Translations under genes and position numbers: made by a program
Origin: a bacterium
GTDB lineage: Bacteria > Patescibacteria > Dojkabacteria > JAKAPS01 > JAJZLI01
Direction of reading: 5' to 3'
NCBI GenBank assembly: GCA_021816845.1
Contig: JAKAWT010000002.1
Coordinates: 62,001-126,000 of the forward strand
DNA: 64,000 nucleotides
Shown: positions 46,255-54,785 of the stretch, one piece after another
Layout of the letters: every line of letters begins with the position of its first letter
Numbering within the stretch: the stretch's first letter is position 1
The notes under the pieces: generated by a model
Told to the model about the DNA's origin: nothing
Seen by the model: the letters and a program-made list of their open reading frames with translations, nothing else
Databases searched by the model: none

Positions 46255-47304
46255 TTAATTTTTATTATATGTTTTAATAGCATTGATAAGGCTTGATGCT
46301 ATATATTGATCACCTGTATTATTTGGGTGGATACCATCAGTATTTAATATTCCCTGCATATTTTGCATTGAAGATTCTACATTTATATATGGGATACCAT
46401 ATTTGTTTGCAAGTCCTTGTATTATATTGTTAAATTCTGTGAGCCGTCCAAATGATCCTGCAGAAGAATTCGTTCCACTAAAGTTTGTTAGGTATGGTAT
46501 TGAGAAAATAAACATTGTTCTCTTAGGACCTGGGTTAATATCCTGTATAATCTGTTCGACATTATTTTTGAATTGTAATGTTGAAACGTCCGGATTTTGT
46601 GCTGTTCCATTCCTTAGGTCATTTGTTCCTATCATTAAAGATACTAAATCTGGGTTTTGCTTTATTAGTTCCTCTTGTATTCTCGAAAGAAGATTATATG
46701 TAGTATTACCACCTACTCCATCGTTATATGATATTGTCTGTTCAGTATTTTTTAGATAGCTTGAAGTTAAGTCATAATAAGATACCGTTGTCTCATAACC
46801 TTGGGTTATACTATCTCCAAAAGCTGAATAAACAGAATATATGGGATGGTTTAAATCTATTATAGGTGTGGTATATGAATTAAATGTGGCAACTGTTATT
46901 GTATTTGATTTAGTAATTATATTTCCACTTTTATCTAAGGCATAAATTTGATAAGTATATGTGTATTGAGGTATTAAGTCTGTATCTATAAAACTGTGGA
47001 TGTTACTTGGAACTTTAGTAAAATATATCCCATTCCTTATAATAGTATAATTATAAATACCATTTGTGCTCAAATTGCCCCACATTAAGGGTATGGAATT
47101 TTGTTGATATGATGATTGAGGTATAGTATTAAGTTCAATGAGGTTTTTGGTTTGTATTGATGCAGAGAACAATGTATGTATGGTAGACATCAAAACTAGT
47201 AGTACTGTAGATACGAATACTGCAGATAAAAAGGCATATATTCTTACATAATTTACAGATTCTATAGGTTTTTCATTTTTTTTACTATTTATATTTACAC
47301 TCAT
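46255..47304 (-). CDS. Anchored SGNH/GDSL hydrolase with fibronectin-III-like domain
   Basis: 349 residues. A membrane helix (about 21-45) is followed by a fibronectin-III-like domain (about 65-140, with YNYTIIRNG and YTYQIYALDKSGNI). The SGNH hydrolase domain begins at YSAFGDSITQGY: Ser165 nucleophile in block I, Gly in GVGGNTT for block II, Asn in MIGTNDL (block III), and Asp-His in DGIHPNN (block V). All four family residues are present, so it should be an active esterase or lipase acting outside the membrane, perhaps deacetylating glycans. An acetyltransferase gene lies just upstream, divergent, which would fit an add/remove pair; that link is inference. Confidence 0.85.
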   Translation of the reverse strand: MSVNINSKKNEKPIESVNYVRIYAFLSAVFVSTVLLVLMSTIHTLFSASIQTKNLIELNTIPQSSYQQNSIPLMWGNLSTNGIYNYTIIRNGIYFTKVPSNIHSFIDTDLIPQYTYTYQIYALDKSGNIITKSNTITVATFNSYTTPIIDLNHPIYSVYSAFGDSITQGYETTVSYYDLTSSYLKNTEQTISYNDGVGGNTTYNLLSRIQEELIKQNPDLVSLMIGTNDLRNGTAQNPDVSTLQFKNNVEQIIQDINPGPKRTMFIFSIPYLTNFSGTNSSAGSFGRLTEFNNIIQGLANKYGIPYINVESSMQNMQGILNTDGIHPNNTGDQYIASSLINAIKTYNKN

Positions 47305-47377
47305 TTTATCTATAATTTATAATTTCTAGAATTATAGCATCTTATTGACCTAAAATCTATACTTTTTACTGTTATTC

Positions 47378-47386
47378 TGCTAATAT
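47378..47386 (+). promoter_or_regulatory. Extended -10 promoter of the acyltransferase (TGCTAATAT)
   Basis: TGC plus TAATAT (47381-47386) ends 6 bases before the ATG at 47393, with no ribosome-binding site. Confidence 0.45.
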
Positions 47387-47392
47387 ATTGAT

Positions 47393-47986
47393 ATGAATAA
47401 TTTCTTTAAATTTCTAAGAAGAGCATATATATGGTTTTTATATAAAATAGAAATGCATCCTGATATGGATGTGAGAATCAGGAAACTCAAAGAATTAGGG
47501 TTTTCTATAGGTGAGAATGTTTTTCTAGATAATGTTGAAATAGAAGATTTGTATCCAGAATTTTTAAAAATTGAAGATGATGTGGTAATAGCATATGGTA
47601 CAAGAATCCTTGTTCATGATAGTTCTATGAACAATTTATTTGGTGATCCTATAAGATTTGGTAAAGTAAATATAAAAAAAGGTGCATACATAGGATCCAA
47701 ATGTATTATTATGCCAGGAGTTACTATAGGTGAAGGTGCTCTTATCGGTGCAGGATCATTAGTTACACATGATGTTAGAGATCACTTTGTAGCATTTGGA
47801 ACACCTGCGAAAGAATATATGAAAGTATCTTTATATAGAGAAAAATTTCTTAAAAATATCGACAAAGATAAATACTATTACTGGGAAGTTGCTCCTTTCT
47901 CAAAAAGGATATTGGAGGAAAATTGGTTAGAAAAAGAGAAGAAATCTTATAAGAATTTTATTAAAACAAAGGTTGATAAAAAATAA
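47393..47986 (+). CDS. Hexapeptide-repeat acyltransferase (WbbJ/Maa-like)
   Basis: 197 residues with a left-handed beta-helix: GFSIGENVFLDNVEI, then DPIRFGKVNIKKGAYIGSKCIIMPGVTIGEGALIGAGSLVTHDV, the I-G-x-x-x-I hexapeptide pattern. The catalytic His is likely the one in RILVHDSS. FGTPAKEYMKV is the C-terminal loop of sugar O-acetyltransferases (G-x-P-A-K). A basic N-terminus (KFLRRAYIWFLYKIEMHP) may associate with the membrane. It probably acetylates a sugar using acetyl-CoA. Neighbouring SGNH hydrolase and glycan genes fit this role. Confidence 0.82.
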   Translation: MNNFFKFLRRAYIWFLYKIEMHPDMDVRIRKLKELGFSIGENVFLDNVEIEDLYPEFLKIEDDVVIAYGTRILVHDSSMNNLFGDPIRFGKVNIKKGAYIGSKCIIMPGVTIGEGALIGAGSLVTHDVRDHFVAFGTPAKEYMKVSLYREKFLKNIDKDKYYYWEVAPFSKRILEENWLEKEKKSYKNFIKTKVDKK

Positions 47987-47997
47987 ATTTAAGTAAT

Positions 47998-48831
47998 CTA
48001 TATTATTAGTTGATGATCTGAACTGTACATTTCATGGACAGCTATCCAGCCTGCCATAGTATTCATATCCTTTATAGGACTTTTTCTACCAATATTTTGT
48101 TCCATAGCTTCTACAAAATAAGGATCTTTGTATCTTAACCGTTGACTATCTATCTCTTCATCTTGTTGTAATCCCTGGATTCTTGATAGATATAGAGGAT
48201 ACTTTGGTTCATCAATTATTAGTAATATCTTATTTCTGGCTAATAAAAATTTTCTAACATCTTCAGTTTCTTCACTTGTCAATTGGTAACCTTTATTAAT
48301 GAGAATTTTTTTCAGCCCTATTTCTAATATATCCATATTAGTGCCTAAATTTGGAGTTGCTCTTATAACTTCTCTTATAGCCATTTCTATTGTATGCCAT
48401 TTCTCTTGTTTTATTCTCAAATTATTTACTACACTAACAAGTTCGCAGTGATCTCCCTCTAATGTTTTTACTATATCAGGGCTGATATACATTTGCCTGT
48501 TTTTCGAGTTTAGGGATGTCAATTTTAAAGCACTACCTACCCCTTGGAGGAATGCTAATGTTCCATAAGGCATCTCATCAATAGCTTGTTCACTTATTGT
48601 TGGAGTTATATAATTTAAGCCCCCAGGTGTGGTATATTCCTTATATAGTCGTAAACCTATAATTGAACTCAGGGCTCTAGCGAATGCTGGATCAGCTTTA
48701 AATTGATCTACTATTTGTTCTCTAGTTTGAAGGAATGTCATATCAACAGTGTCACCTTTTTGCCACTCCACTAAAGTATCTTTCTTTATAGGGAATATAC
48801 CTACACTTTTTGGTTCTACTTCAATATTCAT
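47998..48831 (-). CDS. Hypothetical protein, unrecognised soluble family
   Basis: 277 residues with no membrane segment, signal peptide or motif that I can name. It is mainly helical, with an acidic balance. Segments such as FQ-free FLQTREQIVDQFKADPAFARALSSIIGLRLY, PYGTLAFLQGVGSALKLTSL and LKKILINKGYQLTSEETEDVRKFLLARN look like well-packed globular helices. A single Cys is present (GDHCELV). TATAAT occurs 11 bases before the ATG. It is convergent with the acyltransferase gene (11-base gap) and lies upstream of nothing on its strand but 73 bases after mraY's end; no operon partner is obvious. Confidence 0.65.
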   Translation of the reverse strand: MNIEVEPKSVGIFPIKKDTLVEWQKGDTVDMTFLQTREQIVDQFKADPAFARALSSIIGLRLYKEYTTPGGLNYITPTISEQAIDEMPYGTLAFLQGVGSALKLTSLNSKNRQMYISPDIVKTLEGDHCELVSVVNNLRIKQEKWHTIEMAIREVIRATPNLGTNMDILEIGLKKILINKGYQLTSEETEDVRKFLLARNKILLIIDEPKYPLYLSRIQGLQQDEEIDSQRLRYKDPYFVEAMEQNIGRKSPIKDMNTMAGWIAVHEMYSSDHQLII

Positions 48832-48904
48832 TATAACTATTGATTATACTATATCCTATAGTTTTTGTCAAAGAGGAGTTTATTAATTGTAAGGTTAGTT
48901 TAAA

Positions 48905-50002
48905 TTATAGCAATGTAATCCAGATTCCTAGTATTGCTAAGGCAAATGATAAAAGCCATAATCTCATTACAATCTTCTCTTCTGACCATCCAATCAATTC
49001 TAAGTGATGATGCAATGGTGCCATTAATAATACTTTTTTATGTAGATACTTTTTTGATATCTTTTGAACAATGACGCTCATTGTTTCCATCAGAAACACC
49101 CCGCCTACGACTATTAGGATTAATTCTCTTTGAAGTATTATAGATATTATTCCCAGTAGAGATCCTAATGCCAGAGTTCCTATATCCCCCATCTGTACTC
49201 TCGCTGGTTTTATATTAAAATATAAATATGTGATTAAAGCACCTACAACAGTAGCTGTAAGCAGTACCATAGGTTCATTCTTTTCAGTTAGGGCAATTGC
49301 AAAAAAAGCCATAAAAGATGCAACCATTACTCCAGCAGATAATCCATCGAGTCCATCTGTTATGTTTACTGAATTGGCGGTGGCAATAATAATTAAAAGA
49401 ATAAGAGGTATCATCCATATTCCTATATTTATATAAGTATTTCCACCTATCCAGAGGGTATGCATTCCTTTTTCAAAATAAATATAATACACAGCTATAG
49501 CTCCAGCTACTAATTGTATTAATATTCTTTCATGAGGATAGAGGCCAGTTCCATATCTAGAACCTATTGGATTTATAAGATTTTTATAAAAAGCCCAAGG
49601 TATTTCTATAAATAATATTATCCTTCTTGATAATTTTTTATGATGTAAAGCTAATTTTAGATGATGTTTAAAAGTTGTATGTCTCCTTTTCCTTTTACCA
49701 AATATGTTCAAAAGATCATCAATAGCTCCTAGTGCTGCACATATAATGAATATTATAATTGGAATTTGAGTATAACTATTCCAATTGAACGCTATAGTTA
49801 CTAAAAGTACTGCAATTATTATAATTATACCTCCCATCATTGGGGTTCCTAATTTATCTTTCCTTGCCTTGATTATTTTTATAGAATCATCTGCACCTCT
49901 CATTCTAACGACTTTCATCTGATATAAGATATCAATAATAAAAGGTGCTATTAAAAGTGAAATTAATGTTGATAGTATTAGAAATGTAAATCCTGCTTGC
50001 AT
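48905..50002 (-). CDS. mraY: Phospho-N-acetylmuramoyl-pentapeptide transferase MraY
   Basis: Makes lipid I at the membrane by joining UDP-MurNAc-pentapeptide to undecaprenyl phosphate. About ten helices over 365 residues. KLGTPMMGGIIII is the first conserved loop, AALGAIDDLLNIFGK the catalytic Asp pair, SVNITDGLDGLSAG the metal/nucleotide loop, and APLHHHLELIGWSEEKIVMRLW the HHH motif. Last gene of the murF-ddl-NlpC/P60-mraY block; starts 5 bases after the peptidase gene. Confidence 0.96.
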   Translation of the reverse strand: MQAGFTFLILSTLISLLIAPFIIDILYQMKVVRMRGADDSIKIIKARKDKLGTPMMGGIIIIIAVLLVTIAFNWNSYTQIPIIIFIICAALGAIDDLLNIFGKRKRRHTTFKHHLKLALHHKKLSRRIILFIEIPWAFYKNLINPIGSRYGTGLYPHERILIQLVAGAIAVYYIYFEKGMHTLWIGGNTYINIGIWMIPLILLIIIATANSVNITDGLDGLSAGVMVASFMAFFAIALTEKNEPMVLLTATVVGALITYLYFNIKPARVQMGDIGTLALGSLLGIISIILQRELILIVVGGVFLMETMSVIVQKISKKYLHKKVLLMAPLHHHLELIGWSEEKIVMRLWLLSFALAILGIWITLL

Positions 50003-50007
50003 AATAT

Positions 50008-50781
50008 TTAGAAAAGTTTAAATTTTAGTCTCCTTATACCATTACTATTTATTTTTTTTCTATATAAAGAATATGTTTGATATTTAGCATTAGGTATTTT
50101 TATCCATTCCTGTTCATCTAATCCCTTATTCTCATCCTTTATCTTAATCTCTCCCTCACAAACACCTATCCCTTCTGTTGAATGCCAATATCTAATTTTT
50201 GATACCTTCAACCCCAACTTCTTATTTTGTTTATATTCTACTTGAGATATTATTGCAATATGCCTTCCTCCGTTAATTTTAATTAAATCTCCAGGTTGTA
50301 CATCTTTCACAGCAGCAATCTTTATAGTATTTATGTTATTGGTCAGTGTATAAGCGTTCATTTTAGATGTGGTAGGTTTTATCTTATACGCTAACATTCT
50401 CATAGGATTAATAGATCTTTTTTTTATAATTGTCCATATATGTAGATTAAATTTTTTTTCTGCTCTAGAATCTAATATATATGTTATGAAACCAGAGCAA
50501 TCAATCCCTATGTTATTCTTCTTTAGAATATCAAATCTCTCTTTTCCAGAAAGCTTTTTATTTCCTGATAACCTATAAACAAGCTTATCTATTTCTTCTG
50601 GTGAGCCCTTACCAACATATACAGGTTTTTTCAATTTTGCTGAATGCTTATTTATATAGTATGGAGTATTCAAAAATCTTTTATAAGTATTTATAACTTC
50701 CACAGGTAATTTCTTAATATTACCAGAAGTTACTTTGCTCTTTTTTCTTAAGTCTTTTTTATTATTCAAAATATATTTCAA
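50008..50781 (-). CDS. NlpC/P60-like cysteine peptidase without signal peptide, in mur cluster
   Basis: 257 residues, TTG start (the nearby ATG at 50789-50791 is out of frame and stops quickly). The catalytic Cys is in GIDCSGFITYIL, the His in GGRHIAIISQVEY after the PGDLIKI strand, and a polar third residue may be in IRYWHSTEG. This Cys-His order and the D-C-S-G-F motif are typical of NlpC/P60 peptidases, which cut peptidoglycan stem peptides. The N-terminus is Lys-rich with no hydrophobic segment, so export is not evident. Being between ddl and mraY, it might act on cytoplasmic precursors or be exported by another route. Confidence 0.75.
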   Translation of the reverse strand: MKYILNNKKDLRKKSKVTSGNIKKLPVEVINTYKRFLNTPYYINKHSAKLKKPVYVGKGSPEEIDKLVYRLSGNKKLSGKERFDILKKNNIGIDCSGFITYILDSRAEKKFNLHIWTIIKKRSINPMRMLAYKIKPTTSKMNAYTLTNNINTIKIAAVKDVQPGDLIKINGGRHIAIISQVEYKQNKKLGLKVSKIRYWHSTEGIGVCEGEIKIKDENKGLDEQEWIKIPNAKYQTYSLYRKKINSNGIRRLKFKLF

Positions 50782-50833
50782 TTAACATATATGGCGAATA
50801 TTATAGGACATTTGATATATTTTTGTCAAGCTA

Positions 50834-51973
50834 TCATATCTTCCACAAAGGACTATCGAAAGTTTTTATTAATTTTTTCTTCTGGTTAAAAGCATAAAAA
50901 GTATCATTGATTAAATTATCGATTACATTACTAAATGGTGTTCCCTTGGCTTCCCATAAATAAAAAGATAAAGAACCTGGTATAGTATTGATTTCTATTA
51001 AATAAAAATTATTATTTTTTTTATCAATTAAAAAATCTAATCTTGCTATCCCTCTAGCGTGAAGTATTTTATATGCTTTAATTGTGGATTCTTTAATTTT
51101 ATTATCAAGATTATGTTCAACATTTGCTGGTATTATTTTTTTTGAATCCATCATTCCTTCTTGATTATGGTTTTTTTTATTTCCTTTCAAGTATTTTTCA
51201 TCATAACTAAATAGTTTAATATCATCTTTATTTATCTCTTCTGATTCTGATAATTCATACTCCTTTATATTTTGCATTATAGAGTAATTTATCTCTTGCA
51301 TATCTTTTCCGAATTTTTCAATTATGACATTATTATCGTAAAGAAAATCTTCTGATAGGGCATCCTCTAATTCTTCTTCATTCTCAACTTTTTTAACTCC
51401 AATACTAGAACCTAAAGATGATGGTTTAACTATATATGGGAAGTCAGATATATTTTTTATTTTTTTCATACATTCTTTTTTATCACTATTCCATTGATCT
51501 ATATTAATATATGTCCATGGTAGTATAGGGATATTATTTGATTCTAATATATACTTCATAACTACCTTATCCATTCCATAGACTGATCCTTTTAACCAAG
51601 AGCCTGTATAGGGTATATCAATCATATCTAAAAACCCTTGTATTGTACCATTCTCTCCATAACCTCCATGAAATGCTAATAGGCATATATCTGGTGATGG
51701 TATAGTTTTTAATTTACCTAATTTAAAGATAACTTTCTTATTCTGAATTATTATTGTTAAATCTTGAATATCTAATTTTTTAAAATCTTTAAATGTATTG
51801 AATCTTTCAAAATTTGATATATATTTAAATTTATTATTTTTATCCAGATAAATAGGAAATACTGTATATTTAGTTTCATTAATTTTTTTTAATATTTGTT
51901 TTGCTGTTATTATAGATATCTCATGTTCAGGGGATTCTCCACCAAACATCAAATATAAATTGATTTTTGACAT
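50834..51973 (-). CDS. ddl: D-alanine--D-alanine ligase
   Basis: ATP-grasp enzyme making D-Ala-D-Ala for the wall. LYLMFGGESPEHEISIITA holds the catalytic Glu near residue 16; AFHGGYGENGTIQGFLDMIDIPYTG is the conserved second motif; VKPSSLGSSIGVKKV is the ATP-binding loop, and ARLDFLIDKK...YLIEINTIPGSLSFYLW holds the metal ligands (E-x-N-T-x-P-G). An acidic insertion (about 225-275, ELSESEEINKDD) makes it 379 residues, longer than the usual 300-360. It lies 6 bases downstream of murF. Confidence 0.95.
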   Translation of the reverse strand: MSKINLYLMFGGESPEHEISIITAKQILKKINETKYTVFPIYLDKNNKFKYISNFERFNTFKDFKKLDIQDLTIIIQNKKVIFKLGKLKTIPSPDICLLAFHGGYGENGTIQGFLDMIDIPYTGSWLKGSVYGMDKVVMKYILESNNIPILPWTYINIDQWNSDKKECMKKIKNISDFPYIVKPSSLGSSIGVKKVENEEELEDALSEDFLYDNNVIIEKFGKDMQEINYSIMQNIKEYELSESEEINKDDIKLFSYDEKYLKGNKKNHNQEGMMDSKKIIPANVEHNLDNKIKESTIKAYKILHARGIARLDFLIDKKNNNFYLIEINTIPGSLSFYLWEAKGTPFSNVIDNLINDTFYAFNQKKKLIKTFDSPLWKI

Positions 51974-51979
51974 AGATAT

Positions 51980-53338
51980 TTATATATAATATAAATCAGT
52001 AATCTCATTTTGCATTAGTACAGTATCACCCTTTTTAAGTATAGTATATTTTATATTATCAAATTCCTCATAGTTCTTTACATATACTATCTTTTTTTTA
52101 TCTTTAATTCCATTCTCTATATATTTTCTATATGGAGTATCAAAAAGGAATACTATATCAATTTTACTCAATAATTTTCCGTAATCTTCATTAACAGATT
52201 TACTTTCACTTCCTCTTTCAACTATTCCACCAGTGACTATAATAGTTCTAGATGCTACTTTTTTAGATTTTAAAAATTCTAGAACATTTACTGCTATTGT
52301 AGCAGATTCAATACCTATATTATATGTGTCATCAATGAACAAAATATCCCTTTCATAATAAGGAGATAATCTTCTTGCCACGGGCTTTATTAATTGTAAT
52401 TTACCTTCAATATTAGGAATATTAAAGAGCTCAGCTATATCGATTGCTATACTTAGATTAGATATCATGCCCTCTCCAATAAGATTGGTATGGTATGTTT
52501 TTTCACCTTTTTTAAAATATGTTTTAAAATTTTTAAAATCTATAATTTTTGGATTTATAATCCTATATATTTTTGTATGAATTTTAGGAATATTTTTTAT
52601 ATCATATACATCTTGAGGTAGAATAACTGTAGATTTAGGTTTTGCAAATTTTATATTCTCTGATTCTGCTGATATTATATTCTCCATAGATTTGAACCTT
52701 TCTAAATGCTGTGTACCTATAGATGCAATTACAGAAATATCTGGTGGGAATATTTTACATACACCTGCAACGTCTCCTTTCTTATATGTACCTATCTCTA
52801 GCAATAGTACCTCAATATCTTGTGGCATTTTAGAATTTATTTCTTTTGCAATTCCAAGTATTGTATTTATGCTACTTTTTGGCATAAATACTTTTTTATC
52901 ACCTTGTAAAAGTGTATATACAAATGATGTAGTAGATGTTTTACCATAAGAACCAGTAATTGCAATAATTTTTAAATCTTTTATTCTTGAAACCTTCCTT
53001 TTTGCTTTTTGAATGATTATACTTTTTATTATAAATGAAATAGGTTCTAGTATAATTGATGATAATATAATGTAGATAGGAGTAAGAAAATATATAAGTA
53101 CTATAAATACTATTATAGGAATAATATTTTTTGCAGATAATATAATTGGATATAATGTTAGTATCTGTAGAATTATTGTAATTACAAAATAAGTTTTAAT
53201 TTTACTTGTATACACTAACCTGTCTTTAAATTGATATTTTTTAAAAATTCCAGATCTTAAAACAAATAAGGTAAATTTATATAAATCGTATTCATATAAT
53301 TGTAGAATATAAAGATATTTGTAGTATGAGTTATACAT
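51980..53338 (-). CDS. murF: MurF-like Mur ligase with N-terminal membrane domain
   Basis: Mur ligase adding a dipeptide to UDP-MurNAc-peptide. Walker A is ITGSYGKTSTTSFVYTLL, the ATPase Glu and Lys-type loop lie in VLLLEIGTYKKGDVAGV, ASIGTQHLERF follows, and DDTYN (in FIDDTYNIGIESA) is the MurF-type DxYN mark. The usual soluble N-terminal UMT-binding domain (about 80 residues) is not visible. Instead, residues 1-125 contain about three or four hydrophobic helices (FVITIILQILTLYPIILS and following). Such membrane-anchored MurF proteins occur in CPR genomes. First gene after the hydrolase in the mur block, overlapping it by 8 bases. Confidence 0.88.
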   Translation of the reverse strand: MYNSYYKYLYILQLYEYDLYKFTLFVLRSGIFKKYQFKDRLVYTSKIKTYFVITIILQILTLYPIILSAKNIIPIIVFIVLIYFLTPIYIILSSIILEPISFIIKSIIIQKAKRKVSRIKDLKIIAITGSYGKTSTTSFVYTLLQGDKKVFMPKSSINTILGIAKEINSKMPQDIEVLLLEIGTYKKGDVAGVCKIFPPDISVIASIGTQHLERFKSMENIISAESENIKFAKPKSTVILPQDVYDIKNIPKIHTKIYRIINPKIIDFKNFKTYFKKGEKTYHTNLIGEGMISNLSIAIDIAELFNIPNIEGKLQLIKPVARRLSPYYERDILFIDDTYNIGIESATIAVNVLEFLKSKKVASRTIIVTGGIVERGSESKSVNEDYGKLLSKIDIVFLFDTPYRKYIENGIKDKKKIVYVKNYEEFDNIKYTILKKGDTVLMQNEITDLYYI

Positions 53339-54074
53339 TTTTATTCTTTTTTAAATATTTTTTTATGATACCTGTAAAAAGATAAGGATCCTCAAGGTGG
53401 GCAAAGTGTCCATTATTGGGCATAATTTCTAAAATGGATTTTTTTATGCCATTTTTAAATATATATGCATCTTTTAAATCTAGTTCTCTATCCTTATCTC
53501 CCCACAATATTAATGTAGGAGTTTCTATCTTATTAAATTTTTCTTCAGCATTATAAGATATGGCATTTAAAAACAAATTTTTATATTCTTTTGCATTTTT
53601 ATAATCATTGCTCCTTAATTTTCCTGCTATATAGGCTGATCCTGGTATCTTTTTTAAAAATTGTATTTTTCTGTATGGATTTTTATGTATTATACCCGCA
53701 GATGAGAATAAAATTAAATTTGAAACAATATCTTCATGTTTTGCAGTGAAATCTATTGCTATTCTGCCACCAAATGAATGAGCAAGTATATTAATTTTCT
53801 TTATCTTTAAATCATTCAGGAAAGAAAATAAATAATTACTATAATCTGATGTTGTAAAATTAGAAAAGCTACTATCTTTACTGTCTCCAAATCCAGGTAA
53901 ATCAGGACATATTATATCCATATCTTTAGATAATAGTTCTATAATACCTTTCCAAGATTCTTTATTCTGCATCCATCCATGTAATATTAAAAGAGGTATT
54001 TTTAAAGAGCCATTTCTAGAGTAAAAATAAGACATTTTTTTATAATACATATTCCGTAAATTGCTCTTTAACAT
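53331..54074 (-). CDS. Alpha/beta hydrolase
   Basis: 247 residues. LLILHGWMQNKESW is the oxyanion HGW motif, ILAHSFGGRIAIDF holds the nucleophile Ser, TLILWGDKDRELDL the catalytic Asp, and PNNGHFAHLEDP the His. A lid of basic helices (about 130-180) is present. The substrate is not evident; homologues include esterases, lipases and C-C hydrolases. It overlaps murF, so it leads the wall-precursor operon. A perfect TATAAT ends 7 bases before the ATG. Confidence 0.85.
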   Translation of the reverse strand: MLKSNLRNMYYKKMSYFYSRNGSLKIPLLILHGWMQNKESWKGIIELLSKDMDIICPDLPGFGDSKDSSFSNFTTSDYSNYLFSFLNDLKIKKINILAHSFGGRIAIDFTAKHEDIVSNLILFSSAGIIHKNPYRKIQFLKKIPGSAYIAGKLRSNDYKNAKEYKNLFLNAISYNAEEKFNKIETPTLILWGDKDRELDLKDAYIFKNGIKKSILEIMPNNGHFAHLEDPYLFTGIIKKYLKKNKNV

Positions 54075-54081
54075 AACTTTG

Positions 54082-54087
54082 ATTATA
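54082..54087 (-). promoter_or_regulatory. -10 promoter of the hydrolase-murF-ddl-mraY operon
   Basis: Minus-strand TATAAT at 54082-54087, ending 7 bases before the ATG at 54074; it is preceded by TTG rather than TGn. No ribosome-binding site. Confidence 0.55.
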
Positions 54088-54158
54088 CAATAAGATACTA
54101 TTCAATTAAAGTTAAGACTGATATATAATTGTTTGAGTATTTTCTTATATAAATTATA

Positions 54159-54785
54159 ATGAGTATATTTTTAAATCTTCTGTTTGGTTTTATTATATCA
54201 GGGATAGCATTTATTCTTATTATAGTGTTTGATTTTATAGCAAAATTTTTTATTGATAATAAAAATATAACTAGAGGTATCATACATATTTTTTTTGGAT
54301 TAGTTTCAATATTTTTGGCTCTCCACCTTCTTACAGTATCTTTTATTACCATACTAATTTTATCTTTTTTTATAATATTCCCATCATATAAATTGAAGCT
54401 ACTTTCATCAATCCATGGAGTTAACAGGAAAACCTATGGAGAATTATTTCTACCATTAGGTATTTTATTTGCATATATATTCTCTTTTTCAAATATGCAT
54501 TATTTTATAGCTGTGGTTTTAATACTCACATTTTCTGATCCTGTAGCAGGATTTATTGGAAGTTACGTAAATAAAAATAAAAAAACTAATATAGGATCAA
54601 TTGCTTTTTATATAGTAACTTTTGTGATTCTATATACAATGTTTCATCAATATAACATAATATATATTGCTATAATAGGATTAATAGTTACTTTAGTTGA
54701 AAGAGTTTCTATCCTTGGAGCTGATGATATTACTATACCATTATCTGCACTTGCACTTATTTATCTTCTTGCACTATTTTCATAA
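54159..54785 (+). CDS. Dolichol/phytol-kinase-like (CTP-dependent polyprenol kinase family) membrane protein
   Basis: 208 residues, about six to seven membrane helices. Family marks of the Sec59/DGK1/VTE5 group are present: GVNRKTYGELFLPLGI (R-x-x-G-E, nucleotide region), LTFSDPVAGFIGSYVNKNKK (F-x-D-x-x-A-x-x-x-G), GSIAFYIVTF (the K-S-x-E-G-S motif reduced to NIGSIAF), and TLVERVSILGADDITIPLSA (E-x-x-x-x-x-x-D-D/N-x-x-x-P). It should phosphorylate a polyprenol or diacylglycerol using CTP. A polyprenol product would recycle the lipid carrier used by MraY and LCP, which is inference. TATAAA ends 5 bases before the ATG. It overlaps yvcK tail to tail by 29 bases. Confidence 0.75.
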   Translation: MSIFLNLLFGFIISGIAFILIIVFDFIAKFFIDNKNITRGIIHIFFGLVSIFLALHLLTVSFITILILSFFIIFPSYKLKLLSSIHGVNRKTYGELFLPLGILFAYIFSFSNMHYFIAVVLILTFSDPVAGFIGSYVNKNKKTNIGSIAFYIVTFVILYTMFHQYNIIYIAIIGLIVTLVERVSILGADDITIPLSALALIYLLALFS

